A stretch of DNA of 64,000 nt, taken from LMUY01 sp964242215 (GTDB lineage: Bacteria > Pseudomonadota > Alphaproteobacteria > Acetobacterales > Acetobacteraceae). Made by a program: the position numbers and the translations under genes. The notes below the pieces were generated by a model that made no database searches, was not told the origin of the DNA, and saw only the letters and a list, made by a program, of their open reading frames with translations. Numbering within the stretch: position 1 is the first letter of the stretch; each line of letters begins with the position of its first letter. The stretch covers positions 1 through 64,000 of the forward strand of contig CAXTCJ010000010.1 in the NCBI GenBank assembly GCA_964242215.1, read 5' to 3'. Below, one piece after another: positions 51,480 through 60,458 of the stretch.

Positions 51480-52307
51480 TCAGGCCGCCCTTTTCCGACC
51501 AATAAACCGTAAGTGCGGAATCAAGCCGTTCGGACGCAACACCATCACGACAGCGAGTAGCAGTCCAAACAGTGCGAGCCGGTACCCCTGTGAGAAGCGA
51601 AGCGCCTCCGGCAGTGCCCCTAGGGCGAACACACCGAGCAAGGCTCCCGCCCAGGAGTCGATGCCGCCGATCGCTAGATACACCAGGAAAAAGAGCGACC
51701 GGTCCAGGGAGAACTCGCTCGGCTTGATGACGCCCAGGTAGTGCGCCCAGAGAGCTCCCGCGAGACCGGCGATACCGCACCCCAACGCGAATGCCGAGAC
51801 GTGGATCAGCCCGGGGTTGATGCCAAGTGCCTGCGCCGCCAGTTCCGAACTCCGCACAGCACGCAGGCATCGCCCGAAGGGTGAGTGCTCGATCGCAATG
51901 TTCAAGGCGACAACGGCGCAGAGCACGATGGCAACGATGGTCAGATCGACGTCGAGTGGCACGCCGTAGAGCCCCGTCGCGCCGCCGAGATCCTCCAGGT
52001 TCGACACGACCCCGGACAGCATCATGGAAAATGCCAGGGTCGCCACCGCAAAGAACCAGTGGGTGAGCCGCCCCGCCAGCAGGGCAAACACCCCACCAGC
52101 GAGCCCGGCGACCACCGCCCCGATCACGATCGACAGCCAGGAGGGGTAATCCTGGATAGAGACGACGGCAGCGGCGTAGGCGCCGATCCCAAAAAACGCG
52201 GCATGACCGATAGAGAGCCGGCCGCTGCTAACGACGAGGAAGAGCCCCTGGACCGCGATTGCATCGATGAGGATCGGAATTGCAATCGATTCCCAATAAC
52301 CCGTCAT
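51480..52307 (-). CDS. Branched-chain amino acid-type ABC permease, LivM family
   Basis: A 275-residue permease with about eight helices. SGRLSIGHAAFFGIGAYAAAVV is the LivM signature. The cytoplasmic loop SPFGRCLRAVRSSELAAQALGIN carries the EAA-like motif, and GGIDSWAGALLGVFALGALPEALR follows. It is somewhat short for LivM (usually 300-350). It ends the three-gene minus-strand unit and overlaps the LivH-type gene by four bases. Confidence 0.92.
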   Translation of the reverse strand: MTGYWESIAIPILIDAIAVQGLFLVVSSGRLSIGHAAFFGIGAYAAAVVSIQDYPSWLSIVIGAVVAGLAGGVFALLAGRLTHWFFAVATLAFSMMLSGVVSNLEDLGGATGLYGVPLDVDLTIVAIVLCAVVALNIAIEHSPFGRCLRAVRSSELAAQALGINPGLIHVSAFALGCGIAGLAGALWAHYLGVIKPSEFSLDRSLFFLVYLAIGGIDSWAGALLGVFALGALPEALRFSQGYRLALFGLLLAVVMVLRPNGLIPHLRFIGRKRAA

Positions 52308-53194
52308 GGCCGTCCCTCACGAGAGGCCGCCGTGAACAAGCCACGCGGCCGGATGACGAGGATGACGCATAGCAATCCGAAGCTCACAACGGTGCTGTAC
52401 GCTGATGAGATGTAGCCGACTGTCATTGACTCGGCGATGCCGAGGATCAGCCCGGCGGCCAGCGCACCACCAAGGCTGGTCACACCGCCTATAATGACGA
52501 CGATCAGGCCCTTGAGGCCGTACTCCATGCCCATGAACGGCGACACCGCGTTGTTCCCCGCGGCAAACAGGAATCCGGCCAAGGCGCCGAGCAGCGTCGC
52601 CACGATCATTGTCAGCAGGATCGTACTGCGGACAGAGATGCCCTGTGCTTCCGCCACTACCCGGTTTTCTGCCACAGCCCGCATGGCACGGCCGAACGAG
52701 CTGCGGATCACCAGCCACCGGAGTGCCACGACAGCGACAGCGACACAGATCATGGAAATGACCTGCATCGGCACCAACGCGACACCACCCCATCGCCACA
52801 CGTCCCGCGGCACGGCAATCGGGAAGGAAAGGGACTCGGCGCCGAATACCTTAGCGAGGATGTTTTCGATGAATAGCGAGATGCCGAAGCTTGCGATGAA
52901 CGGCGCCAGAAAACTGCCCTCCTTGCCGGGTCGCAGGAAGGGCCGGATTGCGCTGGCATAAATCGCGGCGGCGATCAGCACTGTCAAGATCAGCGCCGCG
53001 ACGAAAGCGGCGGCGGCCGGTACGTCCTGGTTGATCAGCAGCGCCATAAGAAAGGGCGGCAGCATGATCGATTCGGCGTGCGCGATGTTCAGTACGTTCG
53101 CGATGCCGAAGATCAGCACGAACCCGAGCGCCACGAGCGCGTAGGTCCCGCCGACGGCCAAACCGGTGATTAGCTGCTGGGCGAAGAACTGCAT
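52304..53194 (-). CDS. Branched-chain amino acid-type ABC permease, LivH family
   Basis: A 296-residue permease: QLITGLAVGGTYALVALGFVLIFGIANVLNIAHAE at the N-terminus is the LivH signature. SSFGRAMRAVAENRVVAEAQGI is the ATPase-contact loop, and GGVTSLGGALAAGLILGI follows. With LivM it forms the channel served by LivK, LivG and LivF encoded on the other strand at 55045-57727. Confidence 0.93.
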   Translation of the reverse strand: MQFFAQQLITGLAVGGTYALVALGFVLIFGIANVLNIAHAESIMLPPFLMALLINQDVPAAAAFVAALILTVLIAAAIYASAIRPFLRPGKEGSFLAPFIASFGISLFIENILAKVFGAESLSFPIAVPRDVWRWGGVALVPMQVISMICVAVAVVALRWLVIRSSFGRAMRAVAENRVVAEAQGISVRSTILLTMIVATLLGALAGFLFAAGNNAVSPFMGMEYGLKGLIVVIIGGVTSLGGALAAGLILGIAESMTVGYISSAYSTVVSFGLLCVILVIRPRGLFTAASREGRP

Positions 53195-53209
53195 GACTGG
53201 GTACCGCGG

Positions 53210-54832
53210 TCAGCGCGCGTTGTGGGGAATGAGGTCGGCGGCCTTCCCGGCGACTGCGATCGTCGCCGCACAGGTGTTCGCGGACGGGATCGTCGGCATG
53301 ATCGAGGCATCGATGACTCGCAGCCCATCGATGCCGTGCACCCGGAGGTCCGAACCGACCACGGCCGTGGGGTCGCTCGCCGGACCCATCTTGCACGTCC
53401 CCGTCACGTGATAGCCGGTCGTGCCGTATTGGCGTGCGAAGTCAAGGATCTCGTCATCCGTCGTCACGTCCGGCCCCGGCAGCAGCTCGGCCGAAAGGAG
53501 CTCGCGAACCGGCGACATGGTGAAGACCCGGCGCGCCCATTTCAGCGCCTCGACCGTGACCCAGCGGTCCGTCTCGTGGTCGAGATAGTTCGGGGAGATC
53601 ACCGGCTGAGTACGAAAATCAGCGTTGCTGATACGCACATGGCCATGGCTCTCCGGCCGCAGTTGCCAGGCGCCGCAAGTCATGCCGGGTTCGGAGTCGA
53701 TGTGTCCGATCACGCCCAGCTTGTAGCTCGCGGGCATGAACGACAGCGCAAAATCGGGCGAAGGCAATTCGGACCGCGTCTTCCAGAAGCCATAGACCAG
53801 GATCGGCGTGATGGCCATGACGCTTGGCCGGTTGGTGAGCCAGGCCACAATCTGCTTGGCCAGTGGCAGCCCGCGGACCTTGCTGTTGATGCTGTCGACG
53901 CCGGGGCGCGCCCGCACCACCAAGCGTGGGCAGAAATGGTCGTGCAGGTTCTCGCCCACGCCCTCGAGCGCGTGCGCGACCGCGATCCCCTTGTCGCGCA
54001 GCAGAGGCGCCGGGCCGATCCCCGAGAGCTGCAGAAGCTTCGGGCTGTGGATCGCGCCGGCGCAGACCAGCACCTCGCGATGCGCCACGACGGAGACCGG
54101 GGTGTCGGATCCGGCCAGGTGATACGTCACGCCCGTCGCGCGGCGGTCGGTCATCTTGATCCTGCTCACCGCTGCGTCCGTGACCACGCGGATGCGGCCG
54201 GTGGACATCGCGGGGGCCAGATATGCCCGGGCCGTGCTCCAGCGCCGACCACCCTCGATGGCCCCCTGGCAATAGCCGATGCCGGCCTGGGTGGAGCCGT
54301 TGTAATCGACTGTCCGCGGGATGCCTGCCGCTTCGGCCGAAGCGATGAAGGCGTCGCAAAGCTCGTCGCGCCAAGCTGTTTCGGTCACCCCGACCGGCCC
54401 CTTGCGCCCACGGAACGCGTCGTCCCCGGTCCCGGAATAGTGCTCGCTGTCGCGGAAATACGGCAGCAGGTCGGCATAGCTCCAGCCAGGATTGCCCAGT
54501 GCCTCCCAGGTATCGAAGTCGAGCGCCTGGCCGCGGCTGTACACGGCGCCGTTCACCGTGCTGGAACCGCCAAGCGTTCGCCCCTGCACGAGCGGGGTCG
54601 AGCGCCCGTTCGTACCCGGCGACCCCTCCATGGTAAGCTGCCAGCTATATGTCGGGTCGCGAAGCAGCTTGGTGAACCCGGCGGGAATGCGCGTCCAGAA
54701 GCTCTTGTCTGGCGGACCCGCTTCGATGACGCACACGGTCTGGCCGCGCGTGCTCAAGCGGTTTGCCAGCACGCAGCCGGCTGTTCCCCCGCCCACGATG
54801 ACGTAGTCGAACCGTTCCACGTCAGACGTCAA
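53210..54832 (-). CDS. GMC-family FAD oxidoreductase (choline/alcohol dehydrogenase type)
   Basis: A 540-residue flavoenzyme that should oxidise an alcohol. FAD site: FDYVIVGGGTAGCVLANRLS with E at the end of the second strand. GMC signatures are GRTLGGSSTVNGAVYSRG and GAIHSPKLLQLSGIGP. The C-terminal catalytic part GYHVTGTCKMGPAS has the His of GYHVTG, and DASIMPTIPSANTCAATIAVAGKAADLI follows. It is the first gene of the unit with livH/livM and divergent from livK, across a control region with LacI-like sites. The substrate is probably the compound imported by the Liv system. Confidence 0.9.
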   Translation of the reverse strand: MTSDVERFDYVIVGGGTAGCVLANRLSTRGQTVCVIEAGPPDKSFWTRIPAGFTKLLRDPTYSWQLTMEGSPGTNGRSTPLVQGRTLGGSSTVNGAVYSRGQALDFDTWEALGNPGWSYADLLPYFRDSEHYSGTGDDAFRGRKGPVGVTETAWRDELCDAFIASAEAAGIPRTVDYNGSTQAGIGYCQGAIEGGRRWSTARAYLAPAMSTGRIRVVTDAAVSRIKMTDRRATGVTYHLAGSDTPVSVVAHREVLVCAGAIHSPKLLQLSGIGPAPLLRDKGIAVAHALEGVGENLHDHFCPRLVVRARPGVDSINSKVRGLPLAKQIVAWLTNRPSVMAITPILVYGFWKTRSELPSPDFALSFMPASYKLGVIGHIDSEPGMTCGAWQLRPESHGHVRISNADFRTQPVISPNYLDHETDRWVTVEALKWARRVFTMSPVRELLSAELLPGPDVTTDDEILDFARQYGTTGYHVTGTCKMGPASDPTAVVGSDLRVHGIDGLRVIDASIMPTIPSANTCAATIAVAGKAADLIPHNAR

Positions 54833-54883
54833 ACGACGTGGGCTGGATTCAGTGCAAGGCAGCAGATCATGCCCCGCCGTTTA

Positions 54884-54953
54884 TAGAAACGTTCCATACG
54901 CCCCCTCCTCAATCTTGCTTGTTATATCGACTATAGACTCGGAAATCGTTTCC
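54884..54953. promoter_or_regulatory. Two candidate LacI-family operators in the divergent GMC/livK region
   Basis: TAGAAACGTTCCAT (54884-54897) and GGAAATCGTTTCC (54941-54953) share the GAAA..CG..TTCC pattern of LacI-family sites and lie between the divergent GMC (54832) and livK (55045) starts. A third similar site lies in front of the LacI gene itself. Confidence 0.45.
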
Positions 54954-55044
54954 ACAATAGTTTGTGGCCAATGAGGTGCATGCCGCAGTCGCGGTTCGCA
55001 TCCCGGGCAAGAAGAAGAACTCGAACGGTCTGGAGCAAACGGGA

Positions 55045-56208
55045 ATGGCAACGAAGATCGGTAAAAGGACACTCGGCGCGCTGGCCGCCGCGAGCATCAC
55101 CGCCCTCGCCTTGCACGCGCCCGTCGCGCATGCGGAGACGCCGAAGGTCAAGATCGGTGGCATAGAGCTGCTGTCCGGCAAGTATGGCACGTACGGCCAG
55201 CAAGTGGCCCGCGGTATGGAGATCGCCGCAAAGGAGGTCAACGACACCGGGGGGCTTCCGGGCGGTGCGCAGATCGAATTGGACATCCAGGATTCTGGCT
55301 CCGATTCGGCCCAGGCGATCAGCCTGTTGCGCCGGTTCTCCGGGTCGTCCGACGTCATGGCCATCGTCGGCCCCGTCGGCACGCCAGATCTGCTCGCGAT
55401 CATGCCGCTGTCCCCGCAGGCCGGGCTGCCGATCGTCAGCGTCGCGTCCTCGACGGATTTCCCGCCGAACCGCTTCGGCAAATGGCTCGTCCGCGTCAGC
55501 CTGCGAGAGACGCCGGACGTCATCAAGGCCGTGCTCGATCGCGTCGGGAAGGCGCGCAACATCCATACCGTCGGCCTGCTGCAAGACCGCTCCAACGACT
55601 TTGCGCAGGCGGAGGCCAATACCGTCCGCAAGGTCCTCGCGACCGGCGACATGAAGCTGGTCGGCGACGAGGCCTTCGCCAATGGCGACAAGGATTTCGC
55701 CGCAATCCTCGACAAGGTGACGCGCGACAAGCCGGATGCACTCTGGCTGGCCGGCTTCGTCAACGAGGTCTCCCTGATCATGCAGCAAGCCCGCGCCCGG
55801 GGCTACAAAGGGCTGTTCGTCGGCGGCGGCGGCCTGACCGATCCGACGATCGCCAAGCTGGCACAATCCGCGGCGACAGGGACGATCACCTTTCTGCCGT
55901 TCAACAGCGCGTCGGATGCGCCTCCTACCCGCAAGCTCGTTGCCGGGTTTAAGGCCGCGGGCGGCCAGGGCGACGTGCCGACCTACACAGCCTATGGCTA
56001 CGACGCCGTGATACTGCTCGCCGATGCGGCGAAGACGGCGGGCAGCACCGATCGCACCAAACTCATGGACGCGCTCGGCAGCACGAAGGACCTGCAGCTC
56101 ACGACCGGCACGTACACTTTTGCCGGCAAAGGCGACAACGTAGCGCCGGCTACGCCCTTCCTGGTGGAGATCGGACCGACCGGTTCCTTCGTGCCACTGC
56201 AGGAGTAG
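55045..56208 (+). CDS. Branched-chain amino acid-type periplasmic binding protein, LivK family
   Basis: A 387-residue family 6 binding protein. A signal peptide (about 1-29, ending HAPVAHA) is followed by PKVKIGGIELLSGKYGTYGQQVARGMEIAAKEVNDTGGLPGG, AIVGPVGTPDLLAIMPLSPQAGLPIVS and a C-terminal TAYGYDAVILLADAAKTAGS. The ATG at 55045 is chosen because the signal peptide starts there; the open frame extends to 54964. It heads the livK-livG-livF-synthetase operon. Confidence 0.92.
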   Translation: MATKIGKRTLGALAAASITALALHAPVAHAETPKVKIGGIELLSGKYGTYGQQVARGMEIAAKEVNDTGGLPGGAQIELDIQDSGSDSAQAISLLRRFSGSSDVMAIVGPVGTPDLLAIMPLSPQAGLPIVSVASSTDFPPNRFGKWLVRVSLRETPDVIKAVLDRVGKARNIHTVGLLQDRSNDFAQAEANTVRKVLATGDMKLVGDEAFANGDKDFAAILDKVTRDKPDALWLAGFVNEVSLIMQQARARGYKGLFVGGGGLTDPTIAKLAQSAATGTITFLPFNSASDAPPTRKLVAGFKAAGGQGDVPTYTAYGYDAVILLADAAKTAGSTDRTKLMDALGSTKDLQLTTGTYTFAGKGDNVAPATPFLVEIGPTGSFVPLQE

Positions 56209-56213
56209 CGGCG

Positions 56214-56963
56214 ATGGAGTCGGTGCTCACGCTGAGTGACATCCGGATGAGCTTCGGCGGCGTCACCGTCATCGATGGGCTGAGCCTCGATGTCTATCGC
56301 GGCGAGGTCCATGGCCTGATCGGCCCCAACGGCGCGGGCAAGACCACGGCCATCAACATCGCAACCGGCATCTACGTCCCGCGCCACGGCAAGGTGCTGA
56401 TCGAGGGGCGGGAGGTGACGGCGATGCCGCCGCACCGCCGCTCACGCCAGGGTCTGTCCCGCACGTTCCAGGGGGGCCGGCCGTTCGGCGCGATGACGGT
56501 GCGTGAGAACGTGCAGACGGCGCTGGAACGCCGCCGACGCTGCCTCCCCGCCCGCTCCGGCACCGCCGCACCGCCGCTCGACGCCGAGCGGCTGCTGGCG
56601 GAGATCGGCATCCTGGAGATCGCGAATTTGCCTGCTGCCACCCTGCCTTACGGCAAGCAGAAGCAGCTCGAGATCGCGCGCGCGCTGGCATTTGCGACGA
56701 GCTGCCTACTGCTTGACGAGCCGACGGCCGGGTTGAGCAGCGGCGAGATCGACCTCGTCCTGCAGGTGATCACCCGACACCGGGAGCGGCTCGGCATCCT
56801 GCTGATCGAGCACGACATGGATGTCGTGATGTCGTTGTGCGACCGTATCACCGTGCTGGACGCCGGGCGGTGGCTGACCACCGGCACACCGGCCGAGGTG
56901 CAGCGCAATCCGGACGTCGTGAGCGCCTATCTGGGCCCGGCGAACGAGGCACATCCATGCTGA
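56214..56963 (+). CDS. Branched-chain amino acid-type ABC ATPase, LivG family
   Basis: A 249-residue ATPase: Walker A GPNGAGKTTAINIATG, LivG-type LSRTFQGGRPFGAMTVRENV, a degenerate signature LPYGKQKQLEIARAL (LivG proteins have LPYGxQR), Walker B CLLLDEPTAGLSSGE and H-loop IEHDM. Five bases after livK, overlapping livF by seven. Confidence 0.93.
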   Translation: MESVLTLSDIRMSFGGVTVIDGLSLDVYRGEVHGLIGPNGAGKTTAINIATGIYVPRHGKVLIEGREVTAMPPHRRSRQGLSRTFQGGRPFGAMTVRENVQTALERRRRCLPARSGTAAPPLDAERLLAEIGILEIANLPAATLPYGKQKQLEIARALAFATSCLLLDEPTAGLSSGEIDLVLQVITRHRERLGILLIEHDMDVVMSLCDRITVLDAGRWLTTGTPAEVQRNPDVVSAYLGPANEAHPC

Positions 56964-57727
56964 GCATCGACGCCCTGACGGCCTCCTACGGCCGCGCAGC
57001 GGTGCTGCACGGGATTTCGCTTCACGTCGAACCGGGCGAGGTCTGCGCCGTCCTGGGCGCGAACGGGGCGGGTAAGACGACGCTGCTGCGATCGATCATG
57101 GGGCTCCTCCCGGCGACACCTCAGGGGCAAATCCAAGGGCCGGCCGGGCTGCGGCTGACAGGGCTGCCAACCTACCGAATCGCGCGGAGCGGCGTTGCGT
57201 ATGTGCCCGAAGGCCGCGGCATCCTGAACTCGCTCACCGTGCTCGAGAACCTGCAACTCGGCGAGGCCCTGCTCCTGCGGCGCGACCCGTCCGCGCGCAG
57301 CGGCGCGGCGATGGGCGCCGTGCTGGACCGCTTCCCGATCCTGCGTGAGAAGTGCCACATCCACGCGGGCTTGCTCAGCGGCGGTCAGCAGCAGATGCTC
57401 GCGATCGGCCGTGCGCTGCTGCCGGGACCAAAGGCGCTGCTGCTAGATGAGCCTTCGCTTGGCCTGGCGCCTCTGATCCGGGGCGAGATTGCAGCGCTGC
57501 TTCGGGAGATTGCGGACCGGGATAGCGTCGCCGTGCTGGTGGCAGAGCAGGACATCACCCTCGCGCAACGTTGCGCCGACCGTGCTTACGTGCTGCGCCA
57601 GGGCAGCGTCGTGTGCGAACTCGCCGGGTCGGGCTTGCACGATCGCAACGCCCTGCGGGCGCTCTATCTCGGACCCGGCGTCTCCGCGCGGCCGCGCCCC
57701 GAACCGCTCTCCGCGCATACTCTCTGA
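56957..57727 (+). CDS. Branched-chain amino acid-type ABC ATPase, LivF family
   Basis: A 256-residue ATPase: Walker A GANGAGKTTLLRSIMG, LivF-type GVAYVPEGRGILNSLTVLENL, signature LSGGQQQMLAIGRALL, Walker B ALLLDEPSLGLAPL and H-loop AEQDI. ATG at 56957 is chosen, as the longer frame is antisense-free but lies within livG. The C-terminal extension (Arg/Pro-rich) ends ten bases before the acyl-CoA synthetase start. Confidence 0.93.
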   Translation: MLSIDALTASYGRAAVLHGISLHVEPGEVCAVLGANGAGKTTLLRSIMGLLPATPQGQIQGPAGLRLTGLPTYRIARSGVAYVPEGRGILNSLTVLENLQLGEALLLRRDPSARSGAAMGAVLDRFPILREKCHIHAGLLSGGQQQMLAIGRALLPGPKALLLDEPSLGLAPLIRGEIAALLREIADRDSVAVLVAEQDITLAQRCADRAYVLRQGSVVCELAGSGLHDRNALRALYLGPGVSARPRPEPLSAHTL

Positions 57728-57737
57728 CAGGTCTCAA

Positions 57738-59294
57738 ATGCAACTCATCGATTTTTTCGAACGTGGTGCAAGCTATGGCGGCGATGCGCCCTGCCTCGTG
57801 GAACCGGAGGGCGAGGTGCTCAGCTACGCACAGGTCGCTGCCCTCACACACCGCCTGGCCAACGGGCTGCACAAAGCCGGAGTGGCGCGCGACAGCAAGG
57901 TGGGGCTGCTCAGCCTAAATCACCTGTTCACCATGGTGGCGATCCTCGGCATCATCCGGTCCGACGGAATCTGGCTGCCGGTGAACGCGCGCAACGCCGC
58001 GGCCGAGAACGCCAATATCCTGGCGCAAGGCGGGTGCGAGTTCCTGTTTATCCACAGTGCCTTCGGTGACCAACTCGATCTGCTGCGTGCGGCGATGCCG
58101 GGGCTGAAGGGCATTGTCTGCATCGACCAGGCGCTCGGCGACATTCCCAGCCTGCGGGAGTGGGCCGCCACCCAGGACGTCACGCCCACCCGCAGCGTGG
58201 ACACCCCCGAGGACGTGGTCGCCATCCGGGGCACGGGCGGCACGACGGGGCTGCCTAAGGGCGTGATGGTCACCCACCGGACCTACACGGCGATGCTGTC
58301 CAACTGGTTTGCCGCTATGCCGGTGGCGGGCCGCCCCGTGCACCTCGTGGTGGCGCCATTATCCCATGCGTCGAGTTGGGTCACGATCGCGACGCTCGCC
58401 TATGGCGGGATCAACATCATCCTGCCGACCACCGACCCGCTCGCGATCTTGAAGGCTATCGACCAGTACCGGGTCACGCAGATCTTCCTGCCGCCAACGC
58501 TGATTTACAAGCTACTCGGGCGGCCGGAGATCCGGGAGTTCAACTATTCCTCGCTGCGGTATTTCATCTATTCGGCCGCACCGATGTCCACCGACCGGCT
58601 TGCCGAGGCACTCGACGTTTTCGGCCCCGTGATGGTGCAGTGCTATGGCCAAGCCGAGGCGCCGTTCATCTGCAGCTGCCTCAGCGCCCACGACCATGCC
58701 GAGATCCTGGCAGATCCCTCGCTCAACCACCGGCTGGCGAGTTGCGGCCGTGCCTCGCCCTTCATCCGAATGGGCATCATGGGGCCAGATGGCACCCTGC
58801 TCGGCCCCGGTGAGCGTGGCGAGGTGGTGATCCAGGGCGACATCGTCATGAAGGGGTATTACCGCGATCCCGAGAAGACGGAAGACGCGCTTCGCCACGG
58901 CTGGCTGCACACCGGCGACATCGGGCAGGTCGATCAGGACGGCTATTGCTACATCGTAGACCGGCTGAAGGACCTCATCGTTTCCGGCGGGTTCAACATC
59001 TCGCCGAGCGAAATCGAACAGGTGCTCTGGACGATTCCGGCGATCAGCGACTGCGCCGTCATCGGCGTGCCGGATCCGATCTGGGGCGAGGCCGTGAAGG
59101 CCATCGTCGAGCTGAAGCCCGGTGCCGCCTTCGACAGCGAGGCGGCCCTAGCCCTCTGCCGCGAACGGCTCGGCGGCATGAAGGTGCCAAAAACCATCGA
59201 GGTTTGGGATCAGCTCCCCCGCAGCACGGTGGGCAAGGTGCTGAAACGAGACATCCGCGAACGCTATTGGATCGATCAGGCGAGGCGGGTGTGA
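57738..59294 (+). CDS. AMP-dependent acyl-CoA synthetase/ligase
   Basis: A 518-residue ANL-superfamily ligase that activates a carboxylic acid with ATP and CoA. P-loop GTGGTTGLPKGVMVTH, substrate region PLSHASSWVTIATLAYGG, A5 motif QCYGQAEAPF, A7 motif YCYIVDRLKDLIVSGGFNISPSEIE, and the catalytic lysine in PRSTVGKVLKRDI near the C-terminus are all present. Fourth gene of the liv operon, suggesting that the imported molecule or its oxidation product is a carboxylate. Ends convergent with the LacI gene, overlapping it by 19 bases. Confidence 0.93.
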   Translation: MQLIDFFERGASYGGDAPCLVEPEGEVLSYAQVAALTHRLANGLHKAGVARDSKVGLLSLNHLFTMVAILGIIRSDGIWLPVNARNAAAENANILAQGGCEFLFIHSAFGDQLDLLRAAMPGLKGIVCIDQALGDIPSLREWAATQDVTPTRSVDTPEDVVAIRGTGGTTGLPKGVMVTHRTYTAMLSNWFAAMPVAGRPVHLVVAPLSHASSWVTIATLAYGGINIILPTTDPLAILKAIDQYRVTQIFLPPTLIYKLLGRPEIREFNYSSLRYFIYSAAPMSTDRLAEALDVFGPVMVQCYGQAEAPFICSCLSAHDHAEILADPSLNHRLASCGRASPFIRMGIMGPDGTLLGPGERGEVVIQGDIVMKGYYRDPEKTEDALRHGWLHTGDIGQVDQDGYCYIVDRLKDLIVSGGFNISPSEIEQVLWTIPAISDCAVIGVPDPIWGEAVKAIVELKPGAAFDSEAALALCRERLGGMKVPKTIEVWDQLPRSTVGKVLKRDIRERYWIDQARRV

Positions 59295-60343
59295 GCGCGG
59301 CGCTTTCGCTGGCCAGTCGTCAACAGGTTGCCTGCCGGCCCGCAGGTCTCGCCGATGATCAGGTCCCAAGGCACCAGCACCTCGCGCACCTCGCTTGCAC
59401 CGTCGTGCACTCGATCCATCATCAGCCGCACGGCGGCCTCCGCGCTGCGTTCGAAATTGTAGCGCAGCGCCGTCACCGGCGGATACATCAGGTCGAGCGT
59501 CTCGTAGGCGCCGATGCCGATAACCGACAGGTCCCGCGGGATCTCCAACCCGGCCTCGCGAGCGACATGCACCGCGCCCGACAGCAGACGCGTGCCCAGC
59601 GCCACGATGGCCGTGGGCGGCTGCTCGAGCGCCAACATCTTACGCATTGGCTGGCTCGAGGACTCCATCCAGGACTCCGGCATGAAGACCAGATCTTCGT
59701 CGAACCCAAGGCCAGCGGTCTCGAGCGCCTCTCGGTAGCCCGACAGCTTCTCGCGCCCGGGCCGCAACCGCGCAGTCGACACGAGCAGGGCAATCCGCGT
59801 GTGGCCGAGCGTGAACAGGTAGCTCATTGCTTGGCGGAGACCCGAGTGATGATCGATCTTCACGCTGTCGAACGACGCCCCCATGTCGCGGTCGACGATG
59901 ACAACCGGCAAGCCGCTCGCGGTGAATGGGCATTGCGCCGGGTCAGGGTATTCGTAGCCGGGCGATGCGATGATCCCATCGAGGCGGCGGTTCTTGAAGA
60001 AGGAGACCAACTCCCGGTCTCGCGGCTGGCGTTCAGAACTACCGATCAGCAGGGAGTAGCCTTCTGCCTGGATACGCCGCTCGACTTCGCTGAGGTGCAG
60101 CGCGAGGAATGGGTTGGCGATGTTTTGCAGCAGGTAGCCGATCGTCCGGCTGTGACCGGACCTCAGTTGGCGGGCGGCGAAGTCCGGTTCGTAGCCGAGG
60201 GCGGTCGCGGCGGTGGTGACCTGAGCACGGAGCTGTTCACTGGCATAGCCGCTGTTGTTCAGCACCCGCGAGACGCTGCCCACCGACACCCCGGCAGCCT
60301 TCGCAACGTCCCGGATGGAGGCCCGCTCACGTCTCGTCTTCAT
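59276..60343 (-). CDS. LacI family transcriptional regulator
   Basis: A 355-residue regulator. Helix-turn-helix ASIRDVAKAAGVSVGSVSRVLNNSGYASEQLRAQV (about 8-43) with the hinge FAARQLRSGHSRTIGYLL. A periplasmic-binding-like effector domain follows (NPFLALHLSEVERRIQAEGYSLLI...DGIIASPG...VPWDLIIGETCGP). ATG at 60343 (MKTRRERAS) is preferred to an upstream in-frame start at 60382. It sits in the middle of the liv/CoA cluster, divergent from the citryl-CoA lyase gene, and likely represses both sides through the sites at 54884-54953 and 60393-60406. Confidence 0.92.
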   Translation of the reverse strand: MKTRRERASIRDVAKAAGVSVGSVSRVLNNSGYASEQLRAQVTTAATALGYEPDFAARQLRSGHSRTIGYLLQNIANPFLALHLSEVERRIQAEGYSLLIGSSERQPRDRELVSFFKNRRLDGIIASPGYEYPDPAQCPFTASGLPVVIVDRDMGASFDSVKIDHHSGLRQAMSYLFTLGHTRIALLVSTARLRPGREKLSGYREALETAGLGFDEDLVFMPESWMESSSQPMRKMLALEQPPTAIVALGTRLLSGAVHVAREAGLEIPRDLSVIGIGAYETLDLMYPPVTALRYNFERSAEAAVRLMMDRVHDGASEVREVLVPWDLIIGETCGPAGNLLTTGQRKRRAHTRLA

Positions 60344-60392
60344 TCGGTTTGCATGCTCCACCCGCTCCGTCGCGAGGACCATGCCTCACCGC

Positions 60393-60406
60393 TGAAAACG
60401 GTTCCA
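60393..60406. promoter_or_regulatory. Candidate LacI-family operator
   Basis: TGAAAACGGTTCCA differs at two positions from the symmetric TGAAACCGGTTTCA-like consensus of LacI-family sites. It is centred between the LacI gene (60343) and the lyase gene (60459). Confidence 0.5.
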
Positions 60407-60458
60407 CACTCAAGGCGGCCAGAGTCCTGGCGGCCGGCAATATCGTTCAGGAGGAACA

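Noticed and set aside
53222..54886. 554-codon plus-strand frame
   Set aside because: Antisense to the GMC oxidoreductase, which has full FAD and catalytic motifs.
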